A program made the position numbers and the translations under genes. From assembly GCA_030695565.1 (NCBI GenBank), contig JAUYRZ010000109.1, positions 1-51,699 on the forward strand: a stretch of DNA of 51,699 bases, written 5' to 3'. Every line of letters begins with the position of its first letter. Within the stretch, counting starts at the first letter, position 1. The stretch comes from Archangium sp. Its GTDB lineage: Bacteria; Myxococcota; Myxococcia; Myxococcales; Myxococcaceae. Of this stretch, positions 34,039 through 42,507 are shown one piece after another. The notes beneath the pieces were generated by a model. The model searched no databases, was not told where the DNA came from, and was given only the letters and a program-made list of their open reading frames with translations.

Positions 34039-35193
34039 GAAGGCTCCCCACCTTGCAGCGGTAACTGCACCGTGAACCGCGCTCCACCCAGAGGGCCGCG
34101 GGAAGCAGAAACCACCCCTCCATGCCGCTCCACCACCCGACGCACCAGGGCCAGGCCCAGCCCAATGCCCCCCGGCCGCGTGGTCACCAGCGGCTCGAAC
34201 AGGCGGTTGCGGATGGTGGGGTCGATGCCCGGCCCGTCGTCGTCGACGGTGAGGGTCGCGTCGACGGCCGTGGCCTGCAGGTGCACCTCCACCCGGCCGC
34301 TCGCGCCCGCGAAGTGCGTGGCGTTTTGCGCGAGGTTGACCACCACCTGCCGCAGCTGCGTGGCGTCTCCCTGCACCTGGATCGGGGGCGGCAGCGTGAA
34401 CACGATGCCTTCGTTCACGCTGCTCAGCGCCTCCGACACCAGCTGCCCCAGATCCACCAGCCCGGTCTTGATCGGCTGATCCCGGATCAGCTCGAGCAAC
34501 TGGGTGATGATGTCGTTGGCCAGGGTCACCTGCAGGCCGATGCGGTCGAGGTGCTTCAAGGTGCGCTCGTCGGTCGAGGGCCTCCCCTTGAGCACGTAGA
34601 GCGAGGTCTCGATCACGCCCAGCGGGTTTCTCAGCTCGTGGCCGATGCTCCCCACCAGCTGGCCAAAGGTGGAGAGCCGCTCGGAGCGCGCCTGGCTCGC
34701 TTCGAGATCTTCCCGGTAGGTGTGCAGCATCAACGCGAGATCGAGATCGCAGATGCGCTCCATCGCGTCGCGCGCCACCCGGCCCTCGTCAGACCGTTCA
34801 TCCACCACCTCGGCGATGCGGTCGCGCAGCTGCACGCGCACCACGTTCATCGCCGAGACCATGTAGTGCTGGGGCAGGGCGATCTGCACGTGCACCCGGC
34901 CGATGCGCGCGCCGCTCCACGTAGGCCTCGTCCCACGGGCCCAGGAAGAGCTCGTTCATCCAGATGACCAGCTTCTCCTTGAGCTGGCCCACGTGTTTTT
35001 CGCCGCGGGTCAGCGCCGCGCGCGCGTTGGGGTGCTCCAGCACCCGCTCGTAGAACGCCACCGAGATCGCGGGGAAACTCGCGGTCAGCCTGGGGTGCAA
35101 CGCCCTCAACGCGCGTTCGTCGGCTTCGCCGAAGCCCACGTACTGCTGCAGTTCCTGAAAGAGGGCGAACACCTCGAAGCACTTAGCGATCAC
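34035..35193 (-). pseudogene. Globin-coupled histidine kinase, interrupted by a frameshift
   Basis: Two overlapping frames carry one protein. Frame A (35193 down to about 34905) encodes a protoglobin-like haem sensor: HPRLTASFPAISVAFY, then EKHVGQLKEKLVIW with the likely proximal His67, then LGPWDEAYVERR. It then runs out of frame and stops at 34798. Frame B (from 34895) resumes exactly where the globin should (VHVQIALPQHYMVSAMNVVR) and continues through HisKA (SIGHELRNPLGVIET) and HATPase (VDDDGPGIDP, GGIGLGLALVRR) to 34035. A GC dinucleotide run (34905-34912) sits at the break. Two extra bases would restore an R-x-R-I-G-R continuation. It may be an error, a true pseudogene or two proteins. 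GTG start uncertain. Confidence 0.7.
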
Positions 35194-35257
35194 CCACCCC
35201 TGAGGCAACGACCAGCAATCGGGAGAGGCCGTCGAACGCTGGCCGCGAAAACGAGAG

Positions 35258-35263
35258 TAGGGT
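35258..35263 (+). promoter_or_regulatory. Candidate -10 element TAGGGT for the che operon
   Basis: TAGGGT is 35 bases before the ATG at 35299. A GGAGGAG ribosome site (35280-35286) lies between them, so this operon has a leader. No convincing -35 is seen. Confidence 0.3.
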
Positions 35264-35298
35264 GCGGGCCGAAAGGGCCGGAGGAGCGCAGCAACCCG

Positions 35299-35871
35299 AT
35301 GCAGTTCGGCTCGCTCCGGGCGCCCGCGCCCCTCGGACACCTGGTCTGGTGGGCAGGAAGCGCGCCCGTCACGGCGGGCGACGTGCGGACGGCCTGGGCG
35401 CGCGCCGGATTGCCAGCGGTGACGGAAGAATTTCCTGCCGCGCTGGAAGCGACCTTGAACGGGTGGCTGGCGGTGCCCGTGCTCGAGCGCAGCGGGGTGT
35501 TCTGGCTGACGCCTGAATTCGACGGCTCACTCGCGGCGCTCCGGCGCGCCTTCACCCAGTTGCAGGGCTGGCACCTGCACACCGTGCCCGTGCGCGCTTC
35601 GGCCGACACCCTCGAGGCGCTCCGGGCTTCGGCCTCGCACGAGGTGCAGCGGCGGGTGGCTGCCCTCACCACCGAGCTGGAGGCCCTCTTCGCCCAGCCC
35701 CGTCAGCGCGCGTCGCTCCTGGTGCGCCGCCTCGATGCAGTGGAGCGCCTGCGCGCGCAGGCCGCATTGCACGCCCGGCACCTGACGCTGATGCACCAAG
35801 GGCTGACCGCGCGACTGGACGCGCTGGCCCAGCGGGTGGACGCCGCCTTGTGTGCGCGCATCGTGGCCTGA
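35299..35871 (+). CDS. Unknown protein, first gene of the chemosensory operon
   Basis: A 190-residue soluble protein without a recognised domain. The N-terminal ~100 residues are mixed alpha/beta (VPVLERSGVFWLTPEFDGSL is notable). The C-terminal ~90 residues are long helices rich in Leu, Arg and Glu and could form a coiled coil. ATG 35299 with GGAGGAG 12 bases upstream; the frame is open to 34903, but that part overlaps the kinase gene. As the first gene of the che operon, it could be an input or accessory part. Confidence 0.6.
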   Translation: MQFGSLRAPAPLGHLVWWAGSAPVTAGDVRTAWARAGLPAVTEEFPAALEATLNGWLAVPVLERSGVFWLTPEFDGSLAALRRAFTQLQGWHLHTVPVRASADTLEALRASASHEVQRRVAALTTELEALFAQPRQRASLLVRRLDAVERLRAQAALHARHLTLMHQGLTARLDALAQRVDAALCARIVA

Positions 35872-35918
35872 GCAGCTTCACCTTGGGCGCGGGGGAGAGG
35901 TGTGCTTCAAATACGCCC

Positions 35919-36341
35919 GTGGCCGACGTGCATGGACATCTGGTCTTCGCTTGCGGCTCGAGCCTGTACGCCGTGCCCGCAGACACGGCCTCCGAGGTCG
36001 TCAACGTACCGACGCTCACCCGGGTGCCCGGAGCACCGGCGCACCTGCTCGGCGTCTTCGCGCACCGCGGTGAAGTGTTGCCGGTGGTCGATCTGACCCG
36101 GCTGACCGGTCACCCGATCGACGAGACCTTCAAACGCGCGGTGCTGGTGCGCACGCCCCAGGGCTCGGTGGCGCTGACCGCGACCAGGGTGCTCGGCGTG
36201 ACCACCCTCGAGGGCTCGTTCGAGCGGCTGGGCGACGTGGGTGTGCACCAGCACCTGCGAGGTCCGGCGCGCGCCGCGGCGGGCGAGGTGGCGGTCATCG
36301 ATACGCAGACGTTCATCGAGTTCCTCTCCACCGCCGGGTGA
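35919..36341 (+). CDS. cheW: Chemotaxis coupling protein CheW
   Basis: A 140-residue CheW domain that links the receptors to the CheA kinase. VFACGSSLYAVPADTASEVV begins the first SH3-like subdomain and GVFAHRGEVLPVVDLTRL is the conserved CheW stretch. The GTG at 35919 is chosen (another GTG lies at 35928); the frame is open further up, but the extra residues are not CheW-like. It is 47 bases after the unknown gene and 7 before the next. Confidence 0.85.
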   Translation: MADVHGHLVFACGSSLYAVPADTASEVVNVPTLTRVPGAPAHLLGVFAHRGEVLPVVDLTRLTGHPIDETFKRAVLVRTPQGSVALTATRVLGVTTLEGSFERLGDVGVHQHLRGPARAAAGEVAVIDTQTFIEFLSTAG

Positions 36342-36348
36342 GTGCACC

Positions 36349-36723
36349 GTGACGATCAGCGCCGAGGTGATCGAGGGGCTCGTGCTCTGTCGCGTGGGCG
36401 TCGACCGTCTGGCCGTGCAGGCCCAGGAGGTCACCGCCTTCGAGCTGCCGCACCCCGGCGCGCCGTACGCCGGCGTGGGTTTTGAGCCCGGGGCCCTCGC
36501 TCCCCTCGACGGTAAGTCGTTGCGCCATCACCACACCTCGTTGGTGGTGGACAGCGTCGAGGTGCACGCCGAGCGCCTGAAGTTGCTCGCGGTGCCCCCG
36601 GTGCTGCGCCTTGCGTGGGGCGGCGCCCTGTCGGGTTTCGTGGAGACCGGCGGCCTGTTGTGGCCCGTCTTGTCGCTGGAGCGTTTCGCCGCGCACACCG
36701 TTCGTCCCGAGGCCGCTTCGTGA
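36349..36723 (+). CDS. CheW-like protein, divergent
   Basis: A 124-residue protein with the CheW fold in weak form: GLVLCRVGVDRLAVQAQEVT at the start and GFVETGGLLWPVLSLERFAA at the end, where CheW has the conserved glycine and D/E-x-L. It is shorter than the preceding CheW and lacks several conserved residues, recalling FrzB, which is a partial CheW. GTG start at 36349, 7 bases after cheW and overlapping the next gene (GTGA at 36720). Confidence 0.65.
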   Translation: MTISAEVIEGLVLCRVGVDRLAVQAQEVTAFELPHPGAPYAGVGFEPGALAPLDGKSLRHHHTSLVVDSVEVHAERLKLLAVPPVLRLAWGGALSGFVETGGLLWPVLSLERFAAHTVRPEAAS

Positions 36724-38513
36724 CGAACGCTGCTTCACCGCTCGCGGGGCGGCATCGCTGGCTCACCAACCTGAGCACCTTCGCGGTGCTCGCCGGCCTG
36801 TTCATCGCCACCGCGTACACCTGGGTGACCATCCACCTGCCCGAAGGCACACGCCTGGTCTTCGGCGTCACCTTGGTGGTGGTGATCGTGGTCTTCAACC
36901 TCACCGGCGACACCATAGAGCAACGGCGCTTGAGCACGTTGCGCTCGCTGGGCGAGGGCACGTTGCCTCCCACCACGCCGAACCTGCTCCTCGCCGCCAA
37001 CGAGGTGATGCGCATGCCCGAGGTGGCCTTCTGGCTCTCCCTCGTCTTCCTGCTGCTGGGGCCGCTGGTGGTGGGGTTCTTCTGGTCGGCGTTCTCCCCG
37101 GTGCCGCCCCGGGTGGTGCTGCAGGTCAGCTTCATCGGGCTCATCGTCGCGCCGCTCACCGCCGTGCTCGCCCTGCTGGTCAGCGTGCCCCGTGCCCGCC
37201 AGGTGCTGCGTGACCTGGTGGCCGCGGGCTTGCCCGTCACCGAGCTGTACGCGGGCATTCCCGTGGCGTTCGTGTTGCGCCGCCGGTTGATGGTGTTCGC
37301 CGGGGTGGCCGTCTTCACGCCGCTGTTGCTGGTCGGCGATCTCGCCCTGAGCCGCACCCGCGCCCTGCTGGATCAGTTGGTGGCCGCGCCCGATGCCGCT
37401 GCGATGCAGACCCTCGCCGACGCGCAACGCAGCGGGGGCCTCGTTCCCCTGGTGGGCCTGGTGGTGCTGGTGGTGCTCGCCGTGTCGGTGTCTGCCTGGC
37501 TCTTCGGCTCGATGGTGGGAGGCCCCCTCAAGGAGCTGGCGGAAGAGACCGAGCGGCTCGCCCGCGGAGAACACGGCGCGCCCCGCTTCATCGCCGGTGA
37601 ACACGAGACCTTCGCGGCCTCCGGCGCCATCGCCAGCATGGAGGCGCAGCTCGTCGCTCTGCTCGGCCGCCTCGGTCATGCGGCAGGCCAGCTCTCGGGC
37701 GCCACCGGTGCCCTCTCGGGTAGCCGCTCCAACGCGCGCGTGCAGAACCTCGACACCGCTTCTTCCACCACCGGTGAGCTGGCTCGCAGTGCCCGGGAGA
37801 TCGCCCTCAACGCGCAGCGGGTCTCCGAGCTGGCCAAGGAGACCTTCGGCGCCGCGCGGGTGGGCCGCGACGGCGCCGACGGCTTCATGACCGCGATGGT
37901 GCAGGTGCGCGAAGGCAACCAGGCGATCGCCGACTCGGTGGTGCGCCTCAACAAACGCGTGCAGCAGGTGGGCAAGATCATCGAGTTCATCAACGGCATC
38001 GCCGACAAGTCCGACCTGCTCGCGCTCAACGCCGAGCTCGAGGGCAACAAGGCGGGCGAGGTGGGGCGGGGCTTCTCCCTGGTGGCGGCCGAGATGCGCA
38101 GGCTGGCGGAGTCGGTGATGCAGTCCACCCGTGAGATTGGTGGCCTCATCGACGAGATCCGCGACGCCACCAACGCGGCCGTGATGGCCACCGAAGCCGG
38201 CGTGAAGGCGACCGACGCGGGTGGCGCGTTGGCGCAGAAGGTGGGCGAAGGCCTCTCGCGCATCGTTGACTACGCCAACCAATCGGCCGACGCGATGCAG
38301 AGCATCAGCCTCGCCACCTCGCAGCAACAGGCGGGAACGGATCAGCTGGTCGGGGCGATGGCGGAGATCGTCAAGAGCACCGAGGCCTCGGGTTCGGCCT
38401 CGCGCGAGATGCTCTCGGCGCATGATCAGCTGATCTTCTTGGCCCGCGATCTCGAGCAGACGGTGGCCTCGGGCGGCAGCGATTCGGGCCTGCACAAGAG
38501 GACCACCTCGTGA
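36720..38513 (+). CDS. Methyl-accepting chemotaxis protein with six membrane helices (1)
   Basis: A 597-residue receptor. Six hydrophobic segments (about 15-36, 45-62, 100-125, 130-155, 185-205, 235-260) replace the usual two helices and periplasmic sensor, so it has little periplasmic sensing domain. A HAMP-like linker follows and then a coiled-coil signalling domain. The hairpin tip reads DLLALNAELEGNKAGEVGRGFSLVAAEMRRLAE, a variant of the common NLLALNAAIEAARAGE tip. The GTG start overlaps the CheW-like stop. The stimulus may be membrane state or a bound ligand. It is paralogous to the next gene. Confidence 0.88.
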   Translation: MTNAASPLAGRHRWLTNLSTFAVLAGLFIATAYTWVTIHLPEGTRLVFGVTLVVVIVVFNLTGDTIEQRRLSTLRSLGEGTLPPTTPNLLLAANEVMRMPEVAFWLSLVFLLLGPLVVGFFWSAFSPVPPRVVLQVSFIGLIVAPLTAVLALLVSVPRARQVLRDLVAAGLPVTELYAGIPVAFVLRRRLMVFAGVAVFTPLLLVGDLALSRTRALLDQLVAAPDAAAMQTLADAQRSGGLVPLVGLVVLVVLAVSVSAWLFGSMVGGPLKELAEETERLARGEHGAPRFIAGEHETFAASGAIASMEAQLVALLGRLGHAAGQLSGATGALSGSRSNARVQNLDTASSTTGELARSAREIALNAQRVSELAKETFGAARVGRDGADGFMTAMVQVREGNQAIADSVVRLNKRVQQVGKIIEFINGIADKSDLLALNAELEGNKAGEVGRGFSLVAAEMRRLAESVMQSTREIGGLIDEIRDATNAAVMATEAGVKATDAGGALAQKVGEGLSRIVDYANQSADAMQSISLATSQQQAGTDQLVGAMAEIVKSTEASGSASREMLSAHDQLIFLARDLEQTVASGGSDSGLHKRTTS

Positions 38514-40297
38514 GCCTCGAGCTTTGGCTGCGCAATCGCCTGACCTGGCTGATGCTGCCCACGGTGCTGGGCAACAGCCTCGCGGTCGCCGTGGCCGGCC
38601 CGTGGACTGCGTCGGTCGAGGCGCTCGACGCCGCTTCGCTCCAGGTCTTCCTGCTGCTCACCGTGGGGATCACCCTCTTGCTGCAGCTCACGCTCAGCGT
38701 CGCGGGCCTCAACCGCATCAACCGGTTCCGTGGGCTGGTGTCGGGCCGGTTGCCCCTCAATCGCGAGAATCGCCTCGCGGCACTGGGTGAACTGCGTCGT
38801 TTCCCGGCGCGCATGGTGGGGCTCTCGCTGGGCGGCTGGCTGGGGGGCGCCGCGCTGCTGGGCCTGGGCATGGTGGCGCTGGCCGACGCGTCGTGGGCCA
38901 TCGCGCTGCGCCTGTTGATGATCGGCGCGCTCTTCGGACCGCTGGCCACCGTGCTCGTCTCGTTGCTGCTGACCGCCCGCGCGCACGAAGCGTCTGATCA
39001 CCTGGCCGAAGGCCTCGCGCCTCACGACGTGATCGCCGCTGCGCCCGGCGTCGACTGGAGCGTGCGCGGCCGCACCGTCGCCTTCACCGTGCTGCTCACC
39101 CTCATTCCCGTGCTCATCCTCGCCGACGTGGCCTGGGTGTGGTTGGGCCGCGCGCCCGCCGCCCTCGCTGCGGTGCCGCCCGAGCTTCGCCAGGCGACCG
39201 CCGATGCGCTCTTTCAAGGGCTCGCGTTGCGGCTGGTGGGGCTGGGGGGCCTCTCCCTCGTCTTTGCGGTGATCGCCGCGGCCGCCGCGGCGCAGACCAT
39301 CGCCGGGCCCATGCAGCGCCTGGCCGCCGAAGCGCACCGGGTGGCCGAAGGTTTTCTCGACGCACCCCGGGTGATCGCCGCAGACGGTGAGGTGTGGCGC
39401 GTCACCAGCGTCTTCGCCCAGCTGCAGGAGCGGCTGGCAGGCCTCGTGCGCAAGGTGCTCGACGCGGGCGCGCACGTGGGCACCGCCACCGATTCGTTGC
39501 AACGCACCTCCACCCGCTCCGAGGCCACCGCGGCAGCGCAGGCCGCCGCGCTCAACGAGACCTCGGCCACCACCGAAGAGCTCGCCCGCAGCGCGCGGCA
39601 GATCGCAGCCAGCGCAGGGTCGGTGCTCGAGCTCGCCCGGCGCACCCTCGAAGCGGCGCAGCAGGGCCAGAACGACGCGGCCGCTTTTCAGGCGGCGGTC
39701 GATCGCATGAAGCAGGACAACAAGAGCATCGCCGGCGCGGTCGACCGCCTGCAGCGCCGGGTGCAGCAGATCGGCCGCATCGTCGAGCTGATCAACGCGG
39801 TGGCCGATCGCAGCGATCTGCTCGCGCTCTCCGCCGAGCTCGAAGGCACCCGCGCGGGTGACGTGGGCCGCGGCTTCTCGCTGGTGGGCGCTGAGATGCG
39901 CAGGCTCGCTGAGAACGTGCTCGAGTCGACCGCCGAGGTCGAAGAGCTGATCGCCGAGATCCGCGATGCCACCGTGCGCACCGCCGAAGCCACCCAACGA
40001 GGCAGCGTGCTCACCGAGCGGGGCACGGCGCTCGCCGACGAGGTCACCTTCTCCCTGTCGCGGGTGGCCGAGCTGGCGCTGGAGACCTCCAACCAGGTGC
40101 GCACCATCACCCTGGCCACCCAGCAGCAGCAGAGCGGCACTGATCAACTCGCCGAGGCGATGGCCGACATCCTGGCGGGCACGCAAGGCGAGCTGGCCAC
40201 CACCCATCGCCTCGCGGAAGTGAACCAGCGGCTGCTGGGGCTCTCCTCCTCGTTGCAGACCGCGGTGGGCCGCTTCACCGGGGCCAAACGCTCGTGA
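38510..40297 (+). CDS. Methyl-accepting chemotaxis protein with six membrane helices (2)
   Basis: A 595-residue receptor with the same plan as the previous gene: about six hydrophobic segments in the first 265 residues, then a HAMP-like linker and signalling coiled coil with tip DLLALSAELEGTRAGDVGRGFSL. The tip has Ser for Asn compared with receptor 1, and the membrane part is only loosely similar. The tandem pair suggests a duplication. The GTG start overlaps the previous stop (GTGA, 38510-38513). Two receptors in one operon with a single CheA may form a mixed array. Confidence 0.88.
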   Translation: MSLELWLRNRLTWLMLPTVLGNSLAVAVAGPWTASVEALDAASLQVFLLLTVGITLLLQLTLSVAGLNRINRFRGLVSGRLPLNRENRLAALGELRRFPARMVGLSLGGWLGGAALLGLGMVALADASWAIALRLLMIGALFGPLATVLVSLLLTARAHEASDHLAEGLAPHDVIAAAPGVDWSVRGRTVAFTVLLTLIPVLILADVAWVWLGRAPAALAAVPPELRQATADALFQGLALRLVGLGGLSLVFAVIAAAAAAQTIAGPMQRLAAEAHRVAEGFLDAPRVIAADGEVWRVTSVFAQLQERLAGLVRKVLDAGAHVGTATDSLQRTSTRSEATAAAQAAALNETSATTEELARSARQIAASAGSVLELARRTLEAAQQGQNDAAAFQAAVDRMKQDNKSIAGAVDRLQRRVQQIGRIVELINAVADRSDLLALSAELEGTRAGDVGRGFSLVGAEMRRLAENVLESTAEVEELIAEIRDATVRTAEATQRGSVLTERGTALADEVTFSLSRVAELALETSNQVRTITLATQQQQSGTDQLAEAMADILAGTQGELATTHRLAEVNQRLLGLSSSLQTAVGRFTGAKRS

Positions 40298-42477
40298 GCT
40301 CCAGTCGCGAGCGGCTCCTGACGCAGTTCCGCGAGCTCGTCACCGAGCGGCTCGCCCGCATCAACCGCGCCTTGATGACGCTCGAGGCGGGATCCGACGA
40401 CGAGTCGGGCCGCCTGGCCCTGCGTGAGCTGCACGGGCTCAAGGGCGAGGCCCGCATGATGGGCTTTGCGGAGATCAACTCGCTGGTGCACGAGATGGAG
40501 GAGCTCGTGCGCGCCGCCCAACGCCGGGGCTACGCGCTGGCGGGCGGCTCGGTCGACGCGTTGCTGGTGGTCTCCGACGCGGTGGCCGTGTTGGCCGGCG
40601 CCGTGGCGGGCGAGGCGCCCGACGTCGAACGGCTCCTCGGCTGGCTCAAGCAGGCCACCACCTCGGAGCAGGAGCTGGGCGGCGCGCCTTCGCCCATTTC
40701 CGCGCCACCGCCCTCCGCGGTGCCTTTGGCGCCGAAGGTGATCGCCGACCCCCGGGTGACCGTGGCGGCCCGCGCCCTCGAGCCCGCGCGGCCCGTCGAC
40801 GCGTCGATCCGCGTCACGCAACACAGCCTCGAGGTGCTCACCTCGACGACCAACAACCTGCAACAGCGCGCGCGGCAGAACGAGATCACCGCCGCGCGCC
40901 GCCGTCAGCTCTCGCGCGAACTCACTTCGTTGCACCGCCTGGCCGAAGATCTGGGCCCCACCGTGGCCGAGCTCGCTGCCCGCCTGGGCCGCGCCAAGGA
41001 GCTCGCCTCCGAGATCAACCGCCGCTCCTCGATGCTCGCCACCGAAGAGCTCAAGGATCTCTCGGTGCTCGCCGAGGAGATCACCGCGCTGCGCATGGTG
41101 CCCCTCTCGGTGCTCTTCGAGAGCTACCCCCGAATGGTGCGCGAGCTCGCGAAGGATCTGGGCAAGGATCTCGAGCTGGTGGTGGAAGGCGAAGACGAAC
41201 GGGTCGATCGTTCGGTGCTCGACGCGCTCAAAGATCCACTGCTGCACCTGGTACGCAACGCCATCGATCACGGCCTCGAGTCTCGCGAGCTGCGCGTGGA
41301 GCAGAACAAGAGCCCCCGCGGCAACCTGCTGCTCCAGGCCCGCCGCGAGGGTGAACGGCTGGTGCTGCGCGTGAAAGACGATGGCCAGGGTCTGTCTGCG
41401 CCGCACATGCGCGTCGTGGCCGTGCGCAAGGGGCTGCTCGACGCCCAGAGCGCTGCGGCCCTCTCCGACGCGGCGGCCATCGACCTCGTCTTCCTCGCAG
41501 GCTTCAGCTCGCGTGAAGAAGTCAGCGACGTTTCGGGCCGCGGCGTGGGCCTCGACCTGGTGCGCACCCGGCTGCTGGCCATCGGCGGCGAAGTGACCGT
41601 CGACACCACGCCGGGGCTGGGCGCCAGCTTCGAGCTGCGCGTGCCCGTCAGTTTGACGGTCGCCCCCGTGCTCTTCGTCCAGGTCGGAGAAGAGCGCCTC
41701 TGCCTCGCCGCCTCCAACGTGGTGCGCGCCTTCACCGTCGAGCCCGGCCACATCCGCGAAGTCGCCGGCAAACCCGCGCTGCTGGTGGAAAATGAGGTGT
41801 TGCCGTTCTCGTCGGTCGCCTCGTTGCTCTTCGCTGCGCCCGAGCGGCCGCCCTCCGAAGGCGAGCTGGTGCTGGTGTTGCGCGGGCGTGGCCAGTCTGC
41901 CGCCATCGCCGTCGACCGGGTGCTGGAGGAGCGCGTGCAAGCGGTGATGCCGCTCAAGGGCCTGCTCGCCCGCTACCCGCACCTCAGCGGGGCCACGCCG
42001 CTGTCCGATGGTGAACTTGCGCTGGTGCTCTCCGCGCCGCACCTGGTGGCCACCGTGCACGGCCGCGAACTGCGCCTCGGCGCAGGCGCCTCCCGCCGAA
42101 AGGAGCTCCGCAAACACAAGGTGTTGGTGGTCGACGACTCGCCGCTCACCCGCGAGCTGCTGGTCTCGTTGCTGGAGTCGGTCGGGTATCAGATCGTTCA
42201 GGCCGCCGATGGCGCGCTGGCCCTCGACCTGCTGGGCCGCGAGGCGGTGGACATTGTGGTGACCGATCTCGAGATGCCCCACGTGGATGGTCTGGAGCTG
42301 ACCCGCAGACTCAAGAGTCACGCGACCTTGCGGGCGCTCCCGGTGGTGATCGTCACCACCCGGGGCAGCGAGGTCGATCGCCGCCGGGGCATGGATGCGG
42401 GCGCCGACGGGTATGTCACCAAGGGCGACCTGGTCCGACAAGACCTGGTCGACGTGGTGGCCCGTTTGCTGGCATAG
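40294..42477 (+). CDS. cheA: CheA histidine kinase fused to a CheY-type receiver
   Basis: A 727-residue hybrid. The HPt domain has the phospho-His47 in ELHGLKGEARMMGF. A linker, dimerisation helices (about 190-260), HATPase (HLVRNAIDHGLES; KDDGQGL; GRGVGLDLV), a CheW-like regulatory domain (about 450-590) and a C-terminal receiver ([13 protein letters not shown], Asp in VTDLEMPHVDG) follow. The arrangement matches FrzE-like CheA-CheY fusions of myxobacteria. No separate cheY is in the operon, so this receiver may be the main output or a sink. The GTG start overlaps the previous stop. Confidence 0.93.
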   Translation: MSSSRERLLTQFRELVTERLARINRALMTLEAGSDDESGRLALRELHGLKGEARMMGFAEINSLVHEMEELVRAAQRRGYALAGGSVDALLVVSDAVAVLAGAVAGEAPDVERLLGWLKQATTSEQELGGAPSPISAPPPSAVPLAPKVIADPRVTVAARALEPARPVDASIRVTQHSLEVLTSTTNNLQQRARQNEITAARRRQLSRELTSLHRLAEDLGPTVAELAARLGRAKELASEINRRSSMLATEELKDLSVLAEEITALRMVPLSVLFESYPRMVRELAKDLGKDLELVVEGEDERVDRSVLDALKDPLLHLVRNAIDHGLESRELRVEQNKSPRGNLLLQARREGERLVLRVKDDGQGLSAPHMRVVAVRKGLLDAQSAAALSDAAAIDLVFLAGFSSREEVSDVSGRGVGLDLVRTRLLAIGGEVTVDTTPGLGASFELRVPVSLTVAPVLFVQVGEERLCLAASNVVRAFTVEPGHIREVAGKPALLVENEVLPFSSVASLLFAAPERPPSEGELVLVLRGRGQSAAIAVDRVLEERVQAVMPLKGLLARYPHLSGATPLSDGELALVLSAPHLVATVHGRELRLGAGASRRKELRKHKVLVVDDSPLTRELLVSLLESVGYQIVQAADGALALDLLGREAVDIVVTDLEMPHVDGLELTRRLKSHATLRALPVVIVTTRGSEVDRRRGMDAGADGYVTKGDLVRQDLVDVVARLLA

Positions 42478-42507
42478 ATACAAGTTTCAGATGTCAGGGG
42501 GTCTGCC

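Noticed and set aside
42478-42507. Internal promoter before cheB
   Set aside because: The AT-richer gap (TAGATACAAG) is only 30 bases with a good ribosome site; no -35 partner is clear, so operon read-through is simpler.
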